A stretch of 64,000 nt of DNA from Mesorhizobium sp. (GTDB lineage: Bacteria > Pseudomonadota > Alphaproteobacteria > Rhizobiales > Rhizobiaceae). The position numbers were made by a program, and so were the translations under genes. Every line of letters starts with the position of its first letter. The first letter of the stretch is position 1. The stretch covers positions 186,001-250,000 of the forward strand of contig SAJS01000001.1 in the NCBI GenBank assembly GCA_004017535.1, read 5' to 3'. Under the pieces are notes generated by a model. It saw only the letters and a program-made list of their open reading frames with translations. It did not search any database and had not been told where the DNA came from. Shown here piece by piece: positions 1 to 7,198 of the stretch.

Positions 1-420
1 GAAGTCATTGCCACCCCGGATTGCAACTTCATCAAGATCATCGACAAGCAGACATCGAACTGGAAGCGTGACGAGGCGCAGAACCTGATGACCAACTGGC
101 TGTCGTCGGGCAAGGCCTTCGACGGCGTCATCGCCAACAACGACGAAAGCGCCATCGGCGCCATCCAGGCGATGAAGGCCGCCAATGTCGACATGAAGTC
201 GGTGGTGGTCACCGGCGTCGACGCCACCCAGGACGCGCTGGTGGCGATGCAGGCGGGCGATCTCGACGCGACGGTCTTCCAGGACGCGGCCGGCCAGGGC
301 GCCGGCGCGCTCGACGCCGCGCTGAAGCTCTCCAAGGGCGAGAAGGTGGACAAGAAGGTCTACATCCCGTTCCAGCTCGTGACGCCGGCGAACATCGACA
401 AGTTCTTGAAGAAGAACTGA
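1..420 (+). CDS. Sugar (inositol-type) ABC transporter substrate-binding protein, 5' truncated
   Basis: The frame is open from base 1, so the window edge removes the signal peptide and N-terminal lobe; about 139 C-terminal residues remain. They match the end of the periplasmic-binding-protein-4 (ribose/inositol) family: an AIGAIQAMKAA helix, the VTGVDATQDAL strand that closes the sugar pocket, and a short C-terminal tail ending in KFLKKN. The protein would capture a sugar or cyclitol in the periplasm and pass it to the permease that follows at 528. Inositol is inferred only from the adjacent iolG; ribose, xylose or galactose binding cannot be excluded from the C-terminus. Confidence 0.85.
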   Translation, partial: EVIATPDCNFIKIIDKQTSNWKRDEAQNLMTNWLSSGKAFDGVIANNDESAIGAIQAMKAANVDMKSVVVTGVDATQDALVAMQAGDLDATVFQDAAGQGAGALDAALKLSKGEKVDKKVYIPFQLVTPANIDKFLKKN

Positions 421-527
421 GGCGCCTCGATACGGGGCGGCGCGTCCAACCGGAACAAGCGCGCCGCTCCGCCCTTCCTCCCGCCGCGCGGGAGGCCGGA
501 TAGCTGCGCCCGACGGAGGAAGAAGAC

Positions 528-1604
528 GTGTCACAGACATCGCATGGCATTGGCGGGCTGAGCTATGACGCCAGGAAGCGTCCGTGGCCTGCCGAGTTCA
601 ACGTGTTCCTGGCGCTTGTCATCCTGGTCGCGGCTTTCGAGCTGGTCGGCCGCGTCTTCCTTGGCGACAGTTTCCTGTTCAACACCCGCGAGAACGTCTC
701 CGGGCTCTTCAACGAGCAGCGCCTGCAGATCATCATCCTGCAGGTCTCGATCGTCGGCATCATCGCCATCGGCGTCACCCAGGTCATCATCTGCGGCGGC
801 ATCGACCTGTCCTCGGGCTCGATCGTCGGTGCCACCGCCATGATCGCCATGAGCTTCGCCCAGGTCGCGACGGTCAACGGCAATCCCAATCCCAAGGCGA
901 TGTTCATCGATTATGGCTGGACCGACCTGCCGGTCATCGTGCCGCTGCTGGTCGCGATCGGCTGCGGCCTGATCGCCGGCCTGATCAACGGCCTCTTGAT
1001 CGCCTACACGCGCATCCCGCCCTTCATCGCCACGCTGGGCATGATGGTCACCGCCCGCGGCATCGCCAAATGGTGGTCGAAGGGTCAGCCGATCTCGTTC
1101 CCGACCGACAGCTTCGCGGCGATCGGCAAGGGGCTGATGCCGGTCGTCATCTTCATCTCGCTGGCGATCCTGTTCCAGCTCATCCTGACCTACACGAAAT
1201 ACGGCAAGCACTGCTACGCAATCGGCTCCAACGAGGATGCCGCGCGCATGTCCGGCATCAAGATCGCCAACCACAAGGTGCTGGTCTATGCCATTGCCGG
1301 CATCCTCGCCTCGATCGCCGCGGTGGTGCTGTCCTCCAAGAACCTCACCGCACAGGCCGGCATGGGCGTGATGTATGAGCTCGACGCTATCGCGATGGCG
1401 GTCATCGGCGGCGTCTCGCTGTCGGGCGGCCGCGGCTCGATCATCGGTACCGTGATCGGCTCGCTGATCTTCGGCGTCATCATTTCCGGCTTCACCTTCC
1501 TGCGCCTCGACGCCTACTATCAGGAGATGGTGAAGGGCGTGATCATCGTCGGCGCGGTCGTTCTCGATCAATGGCGCCAGCGCCGCCGCGCGATAGGAGC
1601 TTGA
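528..1604 (+). CDS. ABC transporter permease, RbsC/inositol type
   Basis: A 358-residue inner-membrane permease of the branched-chain/ribose BPD_transp_2 family, forming the channel of the importer. Many hydrophobic helices and the family signature GGIDLSSGSIVGATAM (about residues 87-102) are visible, with a second conserved stretch IGGVSLSGGRGSIIGT near residue 290. The start is a GTG preceded by GGAGGA seven bases upstream. It lies 107 bp after the binding-protein gene and overlaps the region before the ATPase start, so the three are one operon. Inositol specificity is inferred from the downstream iolG. Confidence 0.9.
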   Translation: MSQTSHGIGGLSYDARKRPWPAEFNVFLALVILVAAFELVGRVFLGDSFLFNTRENVSGLFNEQRLQIIILQVSIVGIIAIGVTQVIICGGIDLSSGSIVGATAMIAMSFAQVATVNGNPNPKAMFIDYGWTDLPVIVPLLVAIGCGLIAGLINGLLIAYTRIPPFIATLGMMVTARGIAKWWSKGQPISFPTDSFAAIGKGLMPVVIFISLAILFQLILTYTKYGKHCYAIGSNEDAARMSGIKIANHKVLVYAIAGILASIAAVVLSSKNLTAQAGMGVMYELDAIAMAVIGGVSLSGGRGSIIGTVIGSLIFGVIISGFTFLRLDAYYQEMVKGVIIVGAVVLDQWRQRRRAIGA

Positions 1605-1606
1605 CC

Positions 1607-2377
1607 ATGTCAGATATCGTTCTGAAGACCGAGAACCTGACCAAGCATTATGGCGGCGTGCACGCGCTGCAGGAGGCGAATTTCGAGCTGCGCAAGGGCG
1701 AGCATGTCGCCATCATGGGCGACAACGGCGCCGGCAAGTCGACCTTCGTGCGCCAGATCACCGGTGTCGAGCAGCGCACCGAGGGCAAGATCTGGTTCGA
1801 CGGCAAGGAGGTGAATTTCGCCGGCCCGATCGAGGCGCGCGAGGCGGGCATCGAAACCGTGTTCCAGAACCTGGCTTTGGCCGATGATCTCGACGTGCCG
1901 TCGAACCTGTTCCTCGGTCGCGAGAAGGTGCTGTTCAACCTCGGCCCCTTCTCGATCCTCGACCGCAAGGCGATGCGCAAGGCGACGGAGGCAGCACTTG
2001 TCCGCACGGCGGTGAAGATCCCGAACCTGTCCAGCACCATCCGCCACATGTCGGGCGGCCAGCGCCAGTGCGTGGCGATCGCCAGGACCGCGACCTTCGC
2101 CTCCAAGCTCATCATCATGGACGAGCCGACCGCGGCGCTCGGCGTGCAGGAAACGGCTCAAGTCGAAAACATCATCCGCACGCTGAAGGAAAACGGCGAG
2201 CCGCTGATCCTGGTCAGCCACAACATGCGCCAGGTGTTCGACCTGGTCGACCGCATCGTCGTCTTCCGCCGCGGCCGCATCGTCGCCAATTTGCGCAAGC
2301 AGGATACTGACGGCAACGACATTGTCGCCTACATCACCGGCGCCAAGACCGGACAGGCGGAGCTGCAGGCTGCCTGA
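1607..2377 (+). CDS. ABC transporter ATP-binding protein, sugar (inositol) type
   Basis: A 256-residue cytoplasmic ATPase with one nucleotide-binding domain: Walker A GDNGAGKST, signature MSGGQRQCVAI, Walker B LIIMDEPT, and the H-loop in LVSHNMRQVF. The frame is open from 1571, but the ATG at 1607 is preferred because it has TAGGAGC just upstream and begins MSDIVLKTENLTKHYGG, the usual ABC start. The gene begins three bases after the permease stop. A single ABC domain, rather than the double domain of RbsA, is typical of the rhizobial inositol and fructose (Frc-like) importers. Confidence 0.92.
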   Translation: MSDIVLKTENLTKHYGGVHALQEANFELRKGEHVAIMGDNGAGKSTFVRQITGVEQRTEGKIWFDGKEVNFAGPIEAREAGIETVFQNLALADDLDVPSNLFLGREKVLFNLGPFSILDRKAMRKATEAALVRTAVKIPNLSSTIRHMSGGQRQCVAIARTATFASKLIIMDEPTAALGVQETAQVENIIRTLKENGEPLILVSHNMRQVFDLVDRIVVFRRGRIVANLRKQDTDGNDIVAYITGAKTGQAELQAA

Positions 2378-2459
2378 CGGCGCGCCACGACAGGATTAAA
2401 CAATCATCCGCGCCGCCTGGTGCGAATATGCCTACAAACCCACCCTCGAAGGACATTCC

Positions 2460-3452
2460 ATGACACTCCGCTTCGCTCTCCTCGGTGCCGGCCGCATCGG
2501 CAAGGTGCATGCCCGCGCCGTCGGCTCAAATCCGCAGGCCAAACTTGTGGCCGTGGCCGATGCCTTCGAGAAGGCCGCGACGGAGCTGGCCTCCGCCTAT
2601 GGCGCGGAAGTCCGCACCATCGACGCGATAGAGAAGGCCAAGGACATCGACGCCGTCATCATCTGCACGCCGACCGACACCCATGCCGACCTGATCGAGC
2701 GCTTCGCCAGGGCCGGCAAGGCGATCTTCTGCGAGAAGCCGATCGACCTCTCCGTCGAGCGCGTCGAAAAATGCCTGGCCGTTGTCGAGAAGACCGGCGC
2801 CACGCTGATGGTCGGCTTCAACCGCCGCTTCGACCCGCATTTCGCCGCCGTGCGCAAGGCGATCGACGACGGCGCCATCGGCACGGTCGAGATGGTTACC
2901 ATCACGTCGCGCGATCCGGGCGCTCCGCCGCTCGATTACATCGCCCGCTCGGGAGGCATTTTCCGCGATATGACCATCCACGATTTCGACATGGCGCGTT
3001 TCCTGCTCGGCGAGGAGCCCGTGGCCGTCAGCGCACACGCTTCGGTGCTGGTCGACAAGAAGATCGGCGATGCGGGCGATTTCGACTCGGTCAGCGTCAT
3101 CCTGGAAACCGCGTCCGGCAAGCAGGCCGTCATCTCCAACTCGCGCCGCGCCACCTATGGCTACGACCAGCGCATCGAAGTGCATGGCTCCAAGGGCATG
3201 GTCGCGGCCGAGAACCAGCGGCCGGTCTCGATCGAGCTCGCCAACGACAAGGGCTATACGCGCCCGCCGCTGCACGACTTCTTCATGACCCGCTACATCG
3301 ACGCCTATGCCAATGAGATCGCGTCCTTCATCGCCGCGGCGACTGCCGGCAAGAAGGCGGCGCCGAGCGGCAAGGATGGTCTCGTTGCGCTGAAGCTGGC
3401 CGACGCGGCTTTGGAGTCGGCGAAGACGGGGAAGACTGTCCGCGTCGATTGA
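2460..3452 (+). CDS. iolG: Inositol 2-dehydrogenase (Gfo/Idh/MocA family)
   Basis: A 330-residue NAD-dependent dehydrogenase that oxidises myo-inositol to 2-keto-myo-inositol (scyllo-inosose), the first step of inositol breakdown. The N-terminal Rossmann motif GAGRIGKVHARA, the EKPIDL motif containing the catalytic lysine, GFNRRFDPHF, and the active-site block MTIHDFDMAR followed by YGYDQRIEV are all present; length is normal. It follows the ABC genes by 82 bp on the same strand, which supports inositol as the substrate of that importer. A related IolG-like protein is encoded at 29678-30670. Confidence 0.93.
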   Translation: MTLRFALLGAGRIGKVHARAVGSNPQAKLVAVADAFEKAATELASAYGAEVRTIDAIEKAKDIDAVIICTPTDTHADLIERFARAGKAIFCEKPIDLSVERVEKCLAVVEKTGATLMVGFNRRFDPHFAAVRKAIDDGAIGTVEMVTITSRDPGAPPLDYIARSGGIFRDMTIHDFDMARFLLGEEPVAVSAHASVLVDKKIGDAGDFDSVSVILETASGKQAVISNSRRATYGYDQRIEVHGSKGMVAAENQRPVSIELANDKGYTRPPLHDFFMTRYIDAYANEIASFIAAATAGKKAAPSGKDGLVALKLADAALESAKTGKTVRVD

Positions 3453-3483
3453 CCGTTTGAACGTAGATTACAGGAGCACAGCG

Positions 3484-4278
3484 ATGAGCGGTTTGGCCGG
3501 TCGCAATTCTGAAACACGCGCCATCGTCACCGGCGGCGCGCAGGGCATCGGCTTCGCCGTTGCCGAGGCCCTGGCCGACGAGGGCTGCCGCGCGCTGGCG
3601 CTGATCGGTCGCTCGCAGGAGAAGGGCGACAAGGCGGTGGCAGTGCTGAAGAAGAACGGCGTCGACGCCATCTTCATCAGCGCCGACGTCGCCAAGGTCG
3701 CCGACTGCAAGCGCGCGGTCGCAACGGCGCTTGAGCATTTCGGAGCCTTGAACGCGCTGGTCAACGCCGCCGCCACGTCCGCGCGAGGGTCGTTGGTGGA
3801 GACCACCCAAGAGCTCTTCGACCAGATCTTCGACACCAATGTCCGCGGCCCCTTCTTCCTGATGCAGGGCCTCGTCGCGCATCTGCTCGAACGCAAGGCC
3901 CCGGGCTCGATCGTCAACGTGCTGTCAATGTCGGCGCATGCCGGCCAGTCCTTCCTCACGCCCTATTCGACCAGCAAAGGCGCGCTGATGACGCTGACCA
4001 AGAATGTTGCCAGCGCCTACCGGAAGAACCGCATCCGCTGCAACGCCGTGCTGCCTGGATGGATGGACACCGAGGGCGAGGCGATCGTGCAGAAGAAATG
4101 GCACGGAGCGTCGGATGACTGGCTGGAGAAGGCCGAGGCCGCGCAGCCGATGGGCCAGCTGGTCAAGCCGGCGCAGCTCGCCCGGCTGATCACCTATATG
4201 CTGAGCCCGCAGGCCGGCGTCATGACCGGTTCTTTGGTGGACTACGATCAGAATATAGCCGGCGTCATAAGCGAGTGA
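3484..4278 (+). CDS. SDR family oxidoreductase
   Basis: A 264-residue classical short-chain dehydrogenase. The cofactor motif TGGAQGIGFAV, the structural NAAATS, and the catalytic YSTSK (Tyr-x-x-x-Lys) are intact. The frame opens at 3457, but the ATG at 3484 has CAGGAGC nine bases upstream. It follows iolG by 31 bp, so it is probably co-transcribed and acts on a cyclitol or sugar taken up by the same operon, perhaps oxidising a different hydroxyl or another inositol isomer. The substrate cannot be read from the sequence. Confidence 0.88.
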   Translation: MSGLAGRNSETRAIVTGGAQGIGFAVAEALADEGCRALALIGRSQEKGDKAVAVLKKNGVDAIFISADVAKVADCKRAVATALEHFGALNALVNAAATSARGSLVETTQELFDQIFDTNVRGPFFLMQGLVAHLLERKAPGSIVNVLSMSAHAGQSFLTPYSTSKGALMTLTKNVASAYRKNRIRCNAVLPGWMDTEGEAIVQKKWHGASDDWLEKAEAAQPMGQLVKPAQLARLITYMLSPQAGVMTGSLVDYDQNIAGVISE

Positions 4279-4319
4279 GGCGCGGCCGAAGTCCTGTTGC
4301 AGCAGCATCGCCATTCCCA

Positions 4320-4345
4320 TATAGTCATAATGGTCAGACTAGTCA
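4320..4345 (+). promoter_or_regulatory. Candidate promoter/operator of the toxin-antitoxin pair
   Basis: A -10-like CATAAT (4326-4331) is followed directly by the perfect palindrome GACTAGTC (4337-4344), 12 bp before the antitoxin start. Phd/YefM antitoxins normally repress their own promoter at such palindromes. No convincing -35 box is seen, so this is a suggestion only. Confidence 0.35.
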
Positions 4346-4356
4346 CGAGGGATACG

Positions 4357-4620
4357 ATGCTAACGTCACCCAAAGATGCCAACTGGACGGTCGCCGGGGC
4401 AAAAGCCCGCCTATCCGAGGTCATCGAGCGCGCACAGTCTTCACCGCAGACAATCACCAAAAACGGCAAGCCAAGCGTGGTCGTCGTCTCAGCGGAGGAA
4501 TGGCAGCGAAAGACAGTGCGTAAAGGCACGCTTGCGGAGTTCCTGCTGGACTCGCCGCTGCGTGGCGCCGATATCGACCTGGACCGGCAACGCGACCAAC
4601 CGCGCGATCTGCCGCTGTGA
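4357..4620 (+). CDS. Type II antitoxin, Phd/YefM family
   Basis: An 87-residue protein. Its N-terminal half (NWTVAGAKARLSEVIERAQ, then TITKNGKPSVVVVSAEEW) is the Phd/YefM DNA-binding fold; the remainder is the toxin-neutralising tail. The frame opens further upstream, but the ATG at 4357 has CGAGGGA six bases before it and gives a normal antitoxin length. The stop overlaps the toxin GTG by three bases (GTGA), the usual tight coupling. It should bind and inactivate the PIN toxin and repress the shared promoter. Confidence 0.88.
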   Translation: MLTSPKDANWTVAGAKARLSEVIERAQSSPQTITKNGKPSVVVVSAEEWQRKTVRKGTLAEFLLDSPLRGADIDLDRQRDQPRDLPL

Positions 4621-5039
4621 GGCTGCTACTCGATACGAATGTGCTATCCGAGGTGACGAGGCCAGCGCCGGATACACGCGTTCTGGAGTGGCTGAACGAG
4701 CTCGATGAGGACCGCTCCTTCATCAGCGTCGTATCAATCGCCGAGATCCGGCGGGGCGTTGCCCTCATGGACGAGGGCCGCAAACGCGAGGCACTGGCCG
4801 AATGGCTCGCACGCGACCTACCGCAGCGCTTTGACCAGAGGGTATTGCCGGTAGACGAAGCCGTTGCCTTGGCCTGGGGCGACCTGATGGGTCTTGCCAA
4901 GCGCCGTGGCCGCGGTCCGTCGTCTATGGATGGCATGATCGCGGCTACTGCGATTGCGCGGCAGCTCACCTTGGCGACGCGCAATACGAAGGATTTCGAG
5001 GGCTTTAGAATAGAGCTCTTCGATCCTTGGAACGCATGA
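4617..5039 (+). CDS. Type II toxin, PIN-domain ribonuclease (VapC/FitB-like)
   Basis: A 140-residue PIN-domain endoribonuclease starting at a GTG inside the antitoxin stop. The metal-binding acidic residues expected of an active toxin are visible: Asp6 in LLLDTNVLSE, Glu43 in SIAEIRRG, Asp105 in SSMDGMIAATA, and Asn123/Asp126 in TRNTKDF. It would cleave RNA when free of the antitoxin. The pairing with a Phd-type rather than VapB-type antitoxin is common for the FitB-like subgroup. The pair sits between the inositol operon and the DAHP synthase with no link to either. Confidence 0.9.
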   Translation: MRLLLDTNVLSEVTRPAPDTRVLEWLNELDEDRSFISVVSIAEIRRGVALMDEGRKREALAEWLARDLPQRFDQRVLPVDEAVALAWGDLMGLAKRRGRGPSSMDGMIAATAIARQLTLATRNTKDFEGFRIELFDPWNA

Positions 5040-5123
5040 ATCCGGGCCGTATGTCGAGTGTAAAGAGCGTCCCCATTTGCTCCGTCACAAGAGAATTGAG
5101 ACGATCTGTAGCTTCAAAGACAG

Positions 5124-5152
5124 GTGACAAGCGCCCTCCCATCGACTATATG
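5124..5152 (+). promoter_or_regulatory. Candidate sigma-70-type promoter of the DAHP synthase leader
   Basis: GTGACA (5124-5129, five of six bases of TTGACA) and TATATG (5147-5152, four of six bases of TATAAT) are separated by exactly 17 bp. Transcription would start at about 5159, which is the A of the leader-peptide ATG. This fits a leaderless mRNA, as I recall for the trp leader of Sinorhizobium. No ribosome-binding site is seen before the leader, which agrees with that. Confidence 0.45.
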
Positions 5153-5158
5153 ACCCGC

Positions 5159-5236
5159 ATGATCCACCTGACCGCCTCGTTTTGGTACTTTAGCTACGGT
5201 AGCTCGCTGGCGGCGGGAGGATTGCGCTCGATCTGA
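5159..5236 (+). CDS. Aromatic leader peptide (attenuator) upstream of the DAHP synthase
   Basis: A 25-codon open frame, MIHLTASFWYFSYGSS then LAAGGLRSI, with five aromatic codons in a six-codon run (TTT TGG TAC TTT AGC TAC, 5180-5197). An in-frame ATG at 5150 would add three residues. The frame ends 23 bp before a terminator hairpin and 89 bp before the GTG of a DAHP synthase, the entry enzyme of Phe, Tyr and Trp synthesis. The arrangement is that of a ribosome-mediated attenuator: stalling at Phe, Trp or Tyr codons would favour the antiterminator and let transcription continue. The frame lacks a Shine-Dalgarno site and may be translated leaderless. Confidence 0.7.
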   Translation: MIHLTASFWYFSYGSSLAAGGLRSI

Positions 5237-5286
5237 AAACTCCAGATCAAAATCCGACAAGCCGCCAGACCTGGCGGCTTTTTTAT
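5207..5286 (+). terminator. Attenuator: terminator with competing antiterminator arm
   Basis: GCCGCCAG (5261-5268) pairs perfectly with CTGGCGGC at 5271-5278, inside a ten-base-pair stem AAGCCGCCAG/CTGGCGGCTT followed by a T run (5279-5284): a textbook rho-independent terminator. The identical arm CTGGCGGC also occurs at 5207-5214 in the last third of the leader frame and can pair with the same 5261-5268 segment, forming a mutually exclusive antiterminator. CCGCC at 5172-5176 could sequester the upstream arm when ribosomes do not stall. Confidence 0.8.
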
Positions 5287-5324
5287 TTCAGCCGGCAGGT
5301 CTCCTAAACCAGGAGCAGAAAGCC

Positions 5325-6416
5325 GTGTTGACCACCACAGACGACCTTCGGGTCACCGAAATCAGAGCCTTGAGCACGCCGGACGAGGTGATGCGCGAGA
5401 TACCGCGCTCGCTTACGGCGACGCGCACCGTTGCTGCCTCGCGCAACGCCATCCATTCCATCCTGACCGGGGCCGACGATCGACTGCTTGTCATCGTCGG
5501 CCCTTGCTCCATCCACGATCCGGTCGCGGCCGTTGACTATGCCAGCCGTCTGGCGGCGCTGCGCGAGACCCTGGCCGACCGGCTCGAGATCGTCATGCGC
5601 GTCTATTTCGAGAAGCCGCGCACCACGGTCGGCTGGAAGGGTCTCATCAACGATCCCGATCTCGACGGCAGCTTCAACATCGAGAAGGGCCTGCGCATGG
5701 CGCGCAATGTGCTCTCGGCCGTCAACAATCTCGGCCTGCCGGCGGCGACTGAGTTCCTCGACATGACCATCCCGCAATATATCGCCGACCTCGTCGCCTG
5801 GGGTGCCATCGGCGCGCGCACCACCGAAAGCCAGATCCATCGCGAGCTGGCGTCGGGCCTCTCCTGCCCGGTCGGCTTCAAGAACGGCACCGACGGAAAT
5901 CTCAGGATTGCCGGCGAAGCAGTGAAGTCGGCGGCGCAGCCGCACCATTTCATGGCAGTGACCAAGGGCGGCCGCAGCGCGATCGCGGCGACGACGGGCA
6001 ATGAGGACTGTCATGTCATCCTGCGTGGCGGCATTCAGCCGAACTACGATGCCGCAAGCGTCGATGCCGCCGCCGCCGAGCTCGGCCGCATCGGCGTGGC
6101 GCCGCGGCTGATGATCGACGTCAGCCACGCCAACAGTGCGAAAAAGCCGGAGAACCAGCCGAAGGTTGCGCATGATGTGGCGGGCCAGGTAGCGGCGGGC
6201 GACGAGCGCATCATCGGCGTCATGATCGAGAGCAATCTCGTCGCCGGTCGGCAGGACGTCGCGCCCGGCAAGCCGCTTACCTACGGCCAGAGCATCACCG
6301 ACGGCTGCATCGATTGGGCGACCACCGAGACGGTCCTGCACGGCCTCGCCGGCGCCGTCGAGTGGCGCCGGTCGGTGAAGCGCGAGATGCTCGCGACCCG
6401 TCAGGGCGCGGCGTGA
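5325..6416 (+). CDS. aroG: 3-deoxy-7-phosphoheptulonate synthase, class I (DAHP synthase)
   Basis: A 363-residue class I (AroFGH-type) DAHP synthase that condenses phosphoenolpyruvate with erythrose 4-phosphate, the committed step of the shikimate pathway. Family blocks are in order: GPCSIHDP, MRVYFEKPRTTVGWKG, GARTTESQIHRE, GFKNGTDG, and IDVSHANS near the C-terminus. The start is a GTG with AGGAG nine bases upstream, reached after the attenuator at 5207-5286. Its feedback specificity (Phe, Tyr or Trp) cannot be assigned here; the mixed Phe/Trp/Tyr leader hints at control by all three. Many rhizobia rely on class II enzymes, so this may be a second isozyme. Confidence 0.95.
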   Translation: MLTTTDDLRVTEIRALSTPDEVMREIPRSLTATRTVAASRNAIHSILTGADDRLLVIVGPCSIHDPVAAVDYASRLAALRETLADRLEIVMRVYFEKPRTTVGWKGLINDPDLDGSFNIEKGLRMARNVLSAVNNLGLPAATEFLDMTIPQYIADLVAWGAIGARTTESQIHRELASGLSCPVGFKNGTDGNLRIAGEAVKSAAQPHHFMAVTKGGRSAIAATTGNEDCHVILRGGIQPNYDAASVDAAAAELGRIGVAPRLMIDVSHANSAKKPENQPKVAHDVAGQVAAGDERIIGVMIESNLVAGRQDVAPGKPLTYGQSITDGCIDWATTETVLHGLAGAVEWRRSVKREMLATRQGAA

Positions 6417-6426
6417 CCCAAAAGGC

Positions 6427-6450
6427 GAGGGCGGCGATCACGCCGCCCTC
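6427..6450. terminator. Bidirectional hairpin between aroG and the LysE-type gene
   Basis: GAGGGCGGCG-ATCA-CGCCGCCCTC is a perfect ten-base-pair stem between two convergent genes, overlapping the last codons of the LysE-type gene. On the minus strand it is followed by a short T-rich stretch. It probably ends transcription from both sides. Confidence 0.6.
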
Positions 6451-7073
6451 AACCCTTCCAAGGCAGTGAATAGCGAAACGGCAAACAGCAGCAGTCCCGC
6501 TGCTCTGCCGGCAAATATGGTCGCTCGCGGATTGTCGACCAGCAGCCCGCGGCTGCGGCCCGCGGTGACGGCGAGCCCGCCATAGATCGCCGCCTGCGTC
6601 GCAACCGTCAGCAATCCCATGATCGTCGCCTGCATCCAGATCGGACCGTAAGCCGGCTTAAGGAATTGCGGATAGACGGCGAGGATGAAGAGATAGGCCT
6701 TTGGATTGATTAGGCAGGTGACCAGTCCCTGGCGGAACGCCTTCCAGGCCGAGCGGCTGCCGGCTGGCCCGCCATCGCCAACGGTGATCGAACTGCGCAT
6801 CAGCGAAATACCGATATAGGCCATATAGGCGGCGCCGGCGATCAGCAGCGGCGTGAACAGGATCGGCACGAAATGCATGAGCAGGCCGACGCCGATCGCG
6901 CCATTCAGCGTGTGCACCGCGCCGCCCAGCATGATGCCGGCCGTGGCCGCCAGGCCTCGATTGCTGCCGCCGGTCAGCGCATTGGCCAGCACGAACAGCA
7001 TGTCCATGCCTGGAACGGCAATGATGCCGAACAGAAGCACGAAGAACAGCCAGAGGTTTTCGCCATAACTCAT
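6438..7073 (-). CDS. LysE family translocator
   Basis: A 211-residue inner-membrane exporter of the LysE/RhtB family with about six hydrophobic segments. The family motif PGMDMLFVLANALTGG follows the first membrane segment (about residues 20-35). The frame extends to 7127, but the ATG at 7073 (MSYGENLWLFF) gives the normal LysE length. Members export amino acids or homoserine-type compounds; the substrate here is unknown. The gene is divergent from the WYL regulator at 7199, and GTCAGTTG abuts its start codon, which suggests control by that regulator. Confidence 0.88.
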   Translation of the reverse strand: MSYGENLWLFFVLLFGIIAVPGMDMLFVLANALTGGSNRGLAATAGIMLGGAVHTLNGAIGVGLLMHFVPILFTPLLIAGAAYMAYIGISLMRSSITVGDGGPAGSRSAWKAFRQGLVTCLINPKAYLFILAVYPQFLKPAYGPIWMQATIMGLLTVATQAAIYGGLAVTAGRSRGLLVDNPRATIFAGRAAGLLLFAVSLFTALEGLRAA

Positions 7074-7178
7074 GTCAGTTGCCTGTCGCTCGCCCGCACG
7101 GGCGAAAAGGAATCTGTTGATTTTCAACCGGGTAGGCCGCCCTATAGGTCACGCCAACTGACGGGGGTGTGTCAGTTG
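7074..7178. promoter_or_regulatory. Candidate operator of the WYL regulator, lysE intergenic region
   Basis: A perfect inverted repeat CAACTGAC-N8-GTCAGTTG lies at 7155-7178, 20 bp before the regulator gene. A third copy of GTCAGTTG is at 7074-7081, directly against the start codon of the divergent LysE gene. The ten-base string TGTCAGTTGC occurs at both ends of the region (7073-7082 and 7170-7179). Confidence 0.5.
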
Positions 7179-7198
7179 CGTTTCTATCGGGTGGAAAA

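Noticed and set aside
5027-5149. The 69-codon frame starting at 5027, upstream of the leader, as a longer protein
   Set aside because: It overlaps the toxin end and lacks a ribosome-binding site; only its last 25 codons fit the attenuator.
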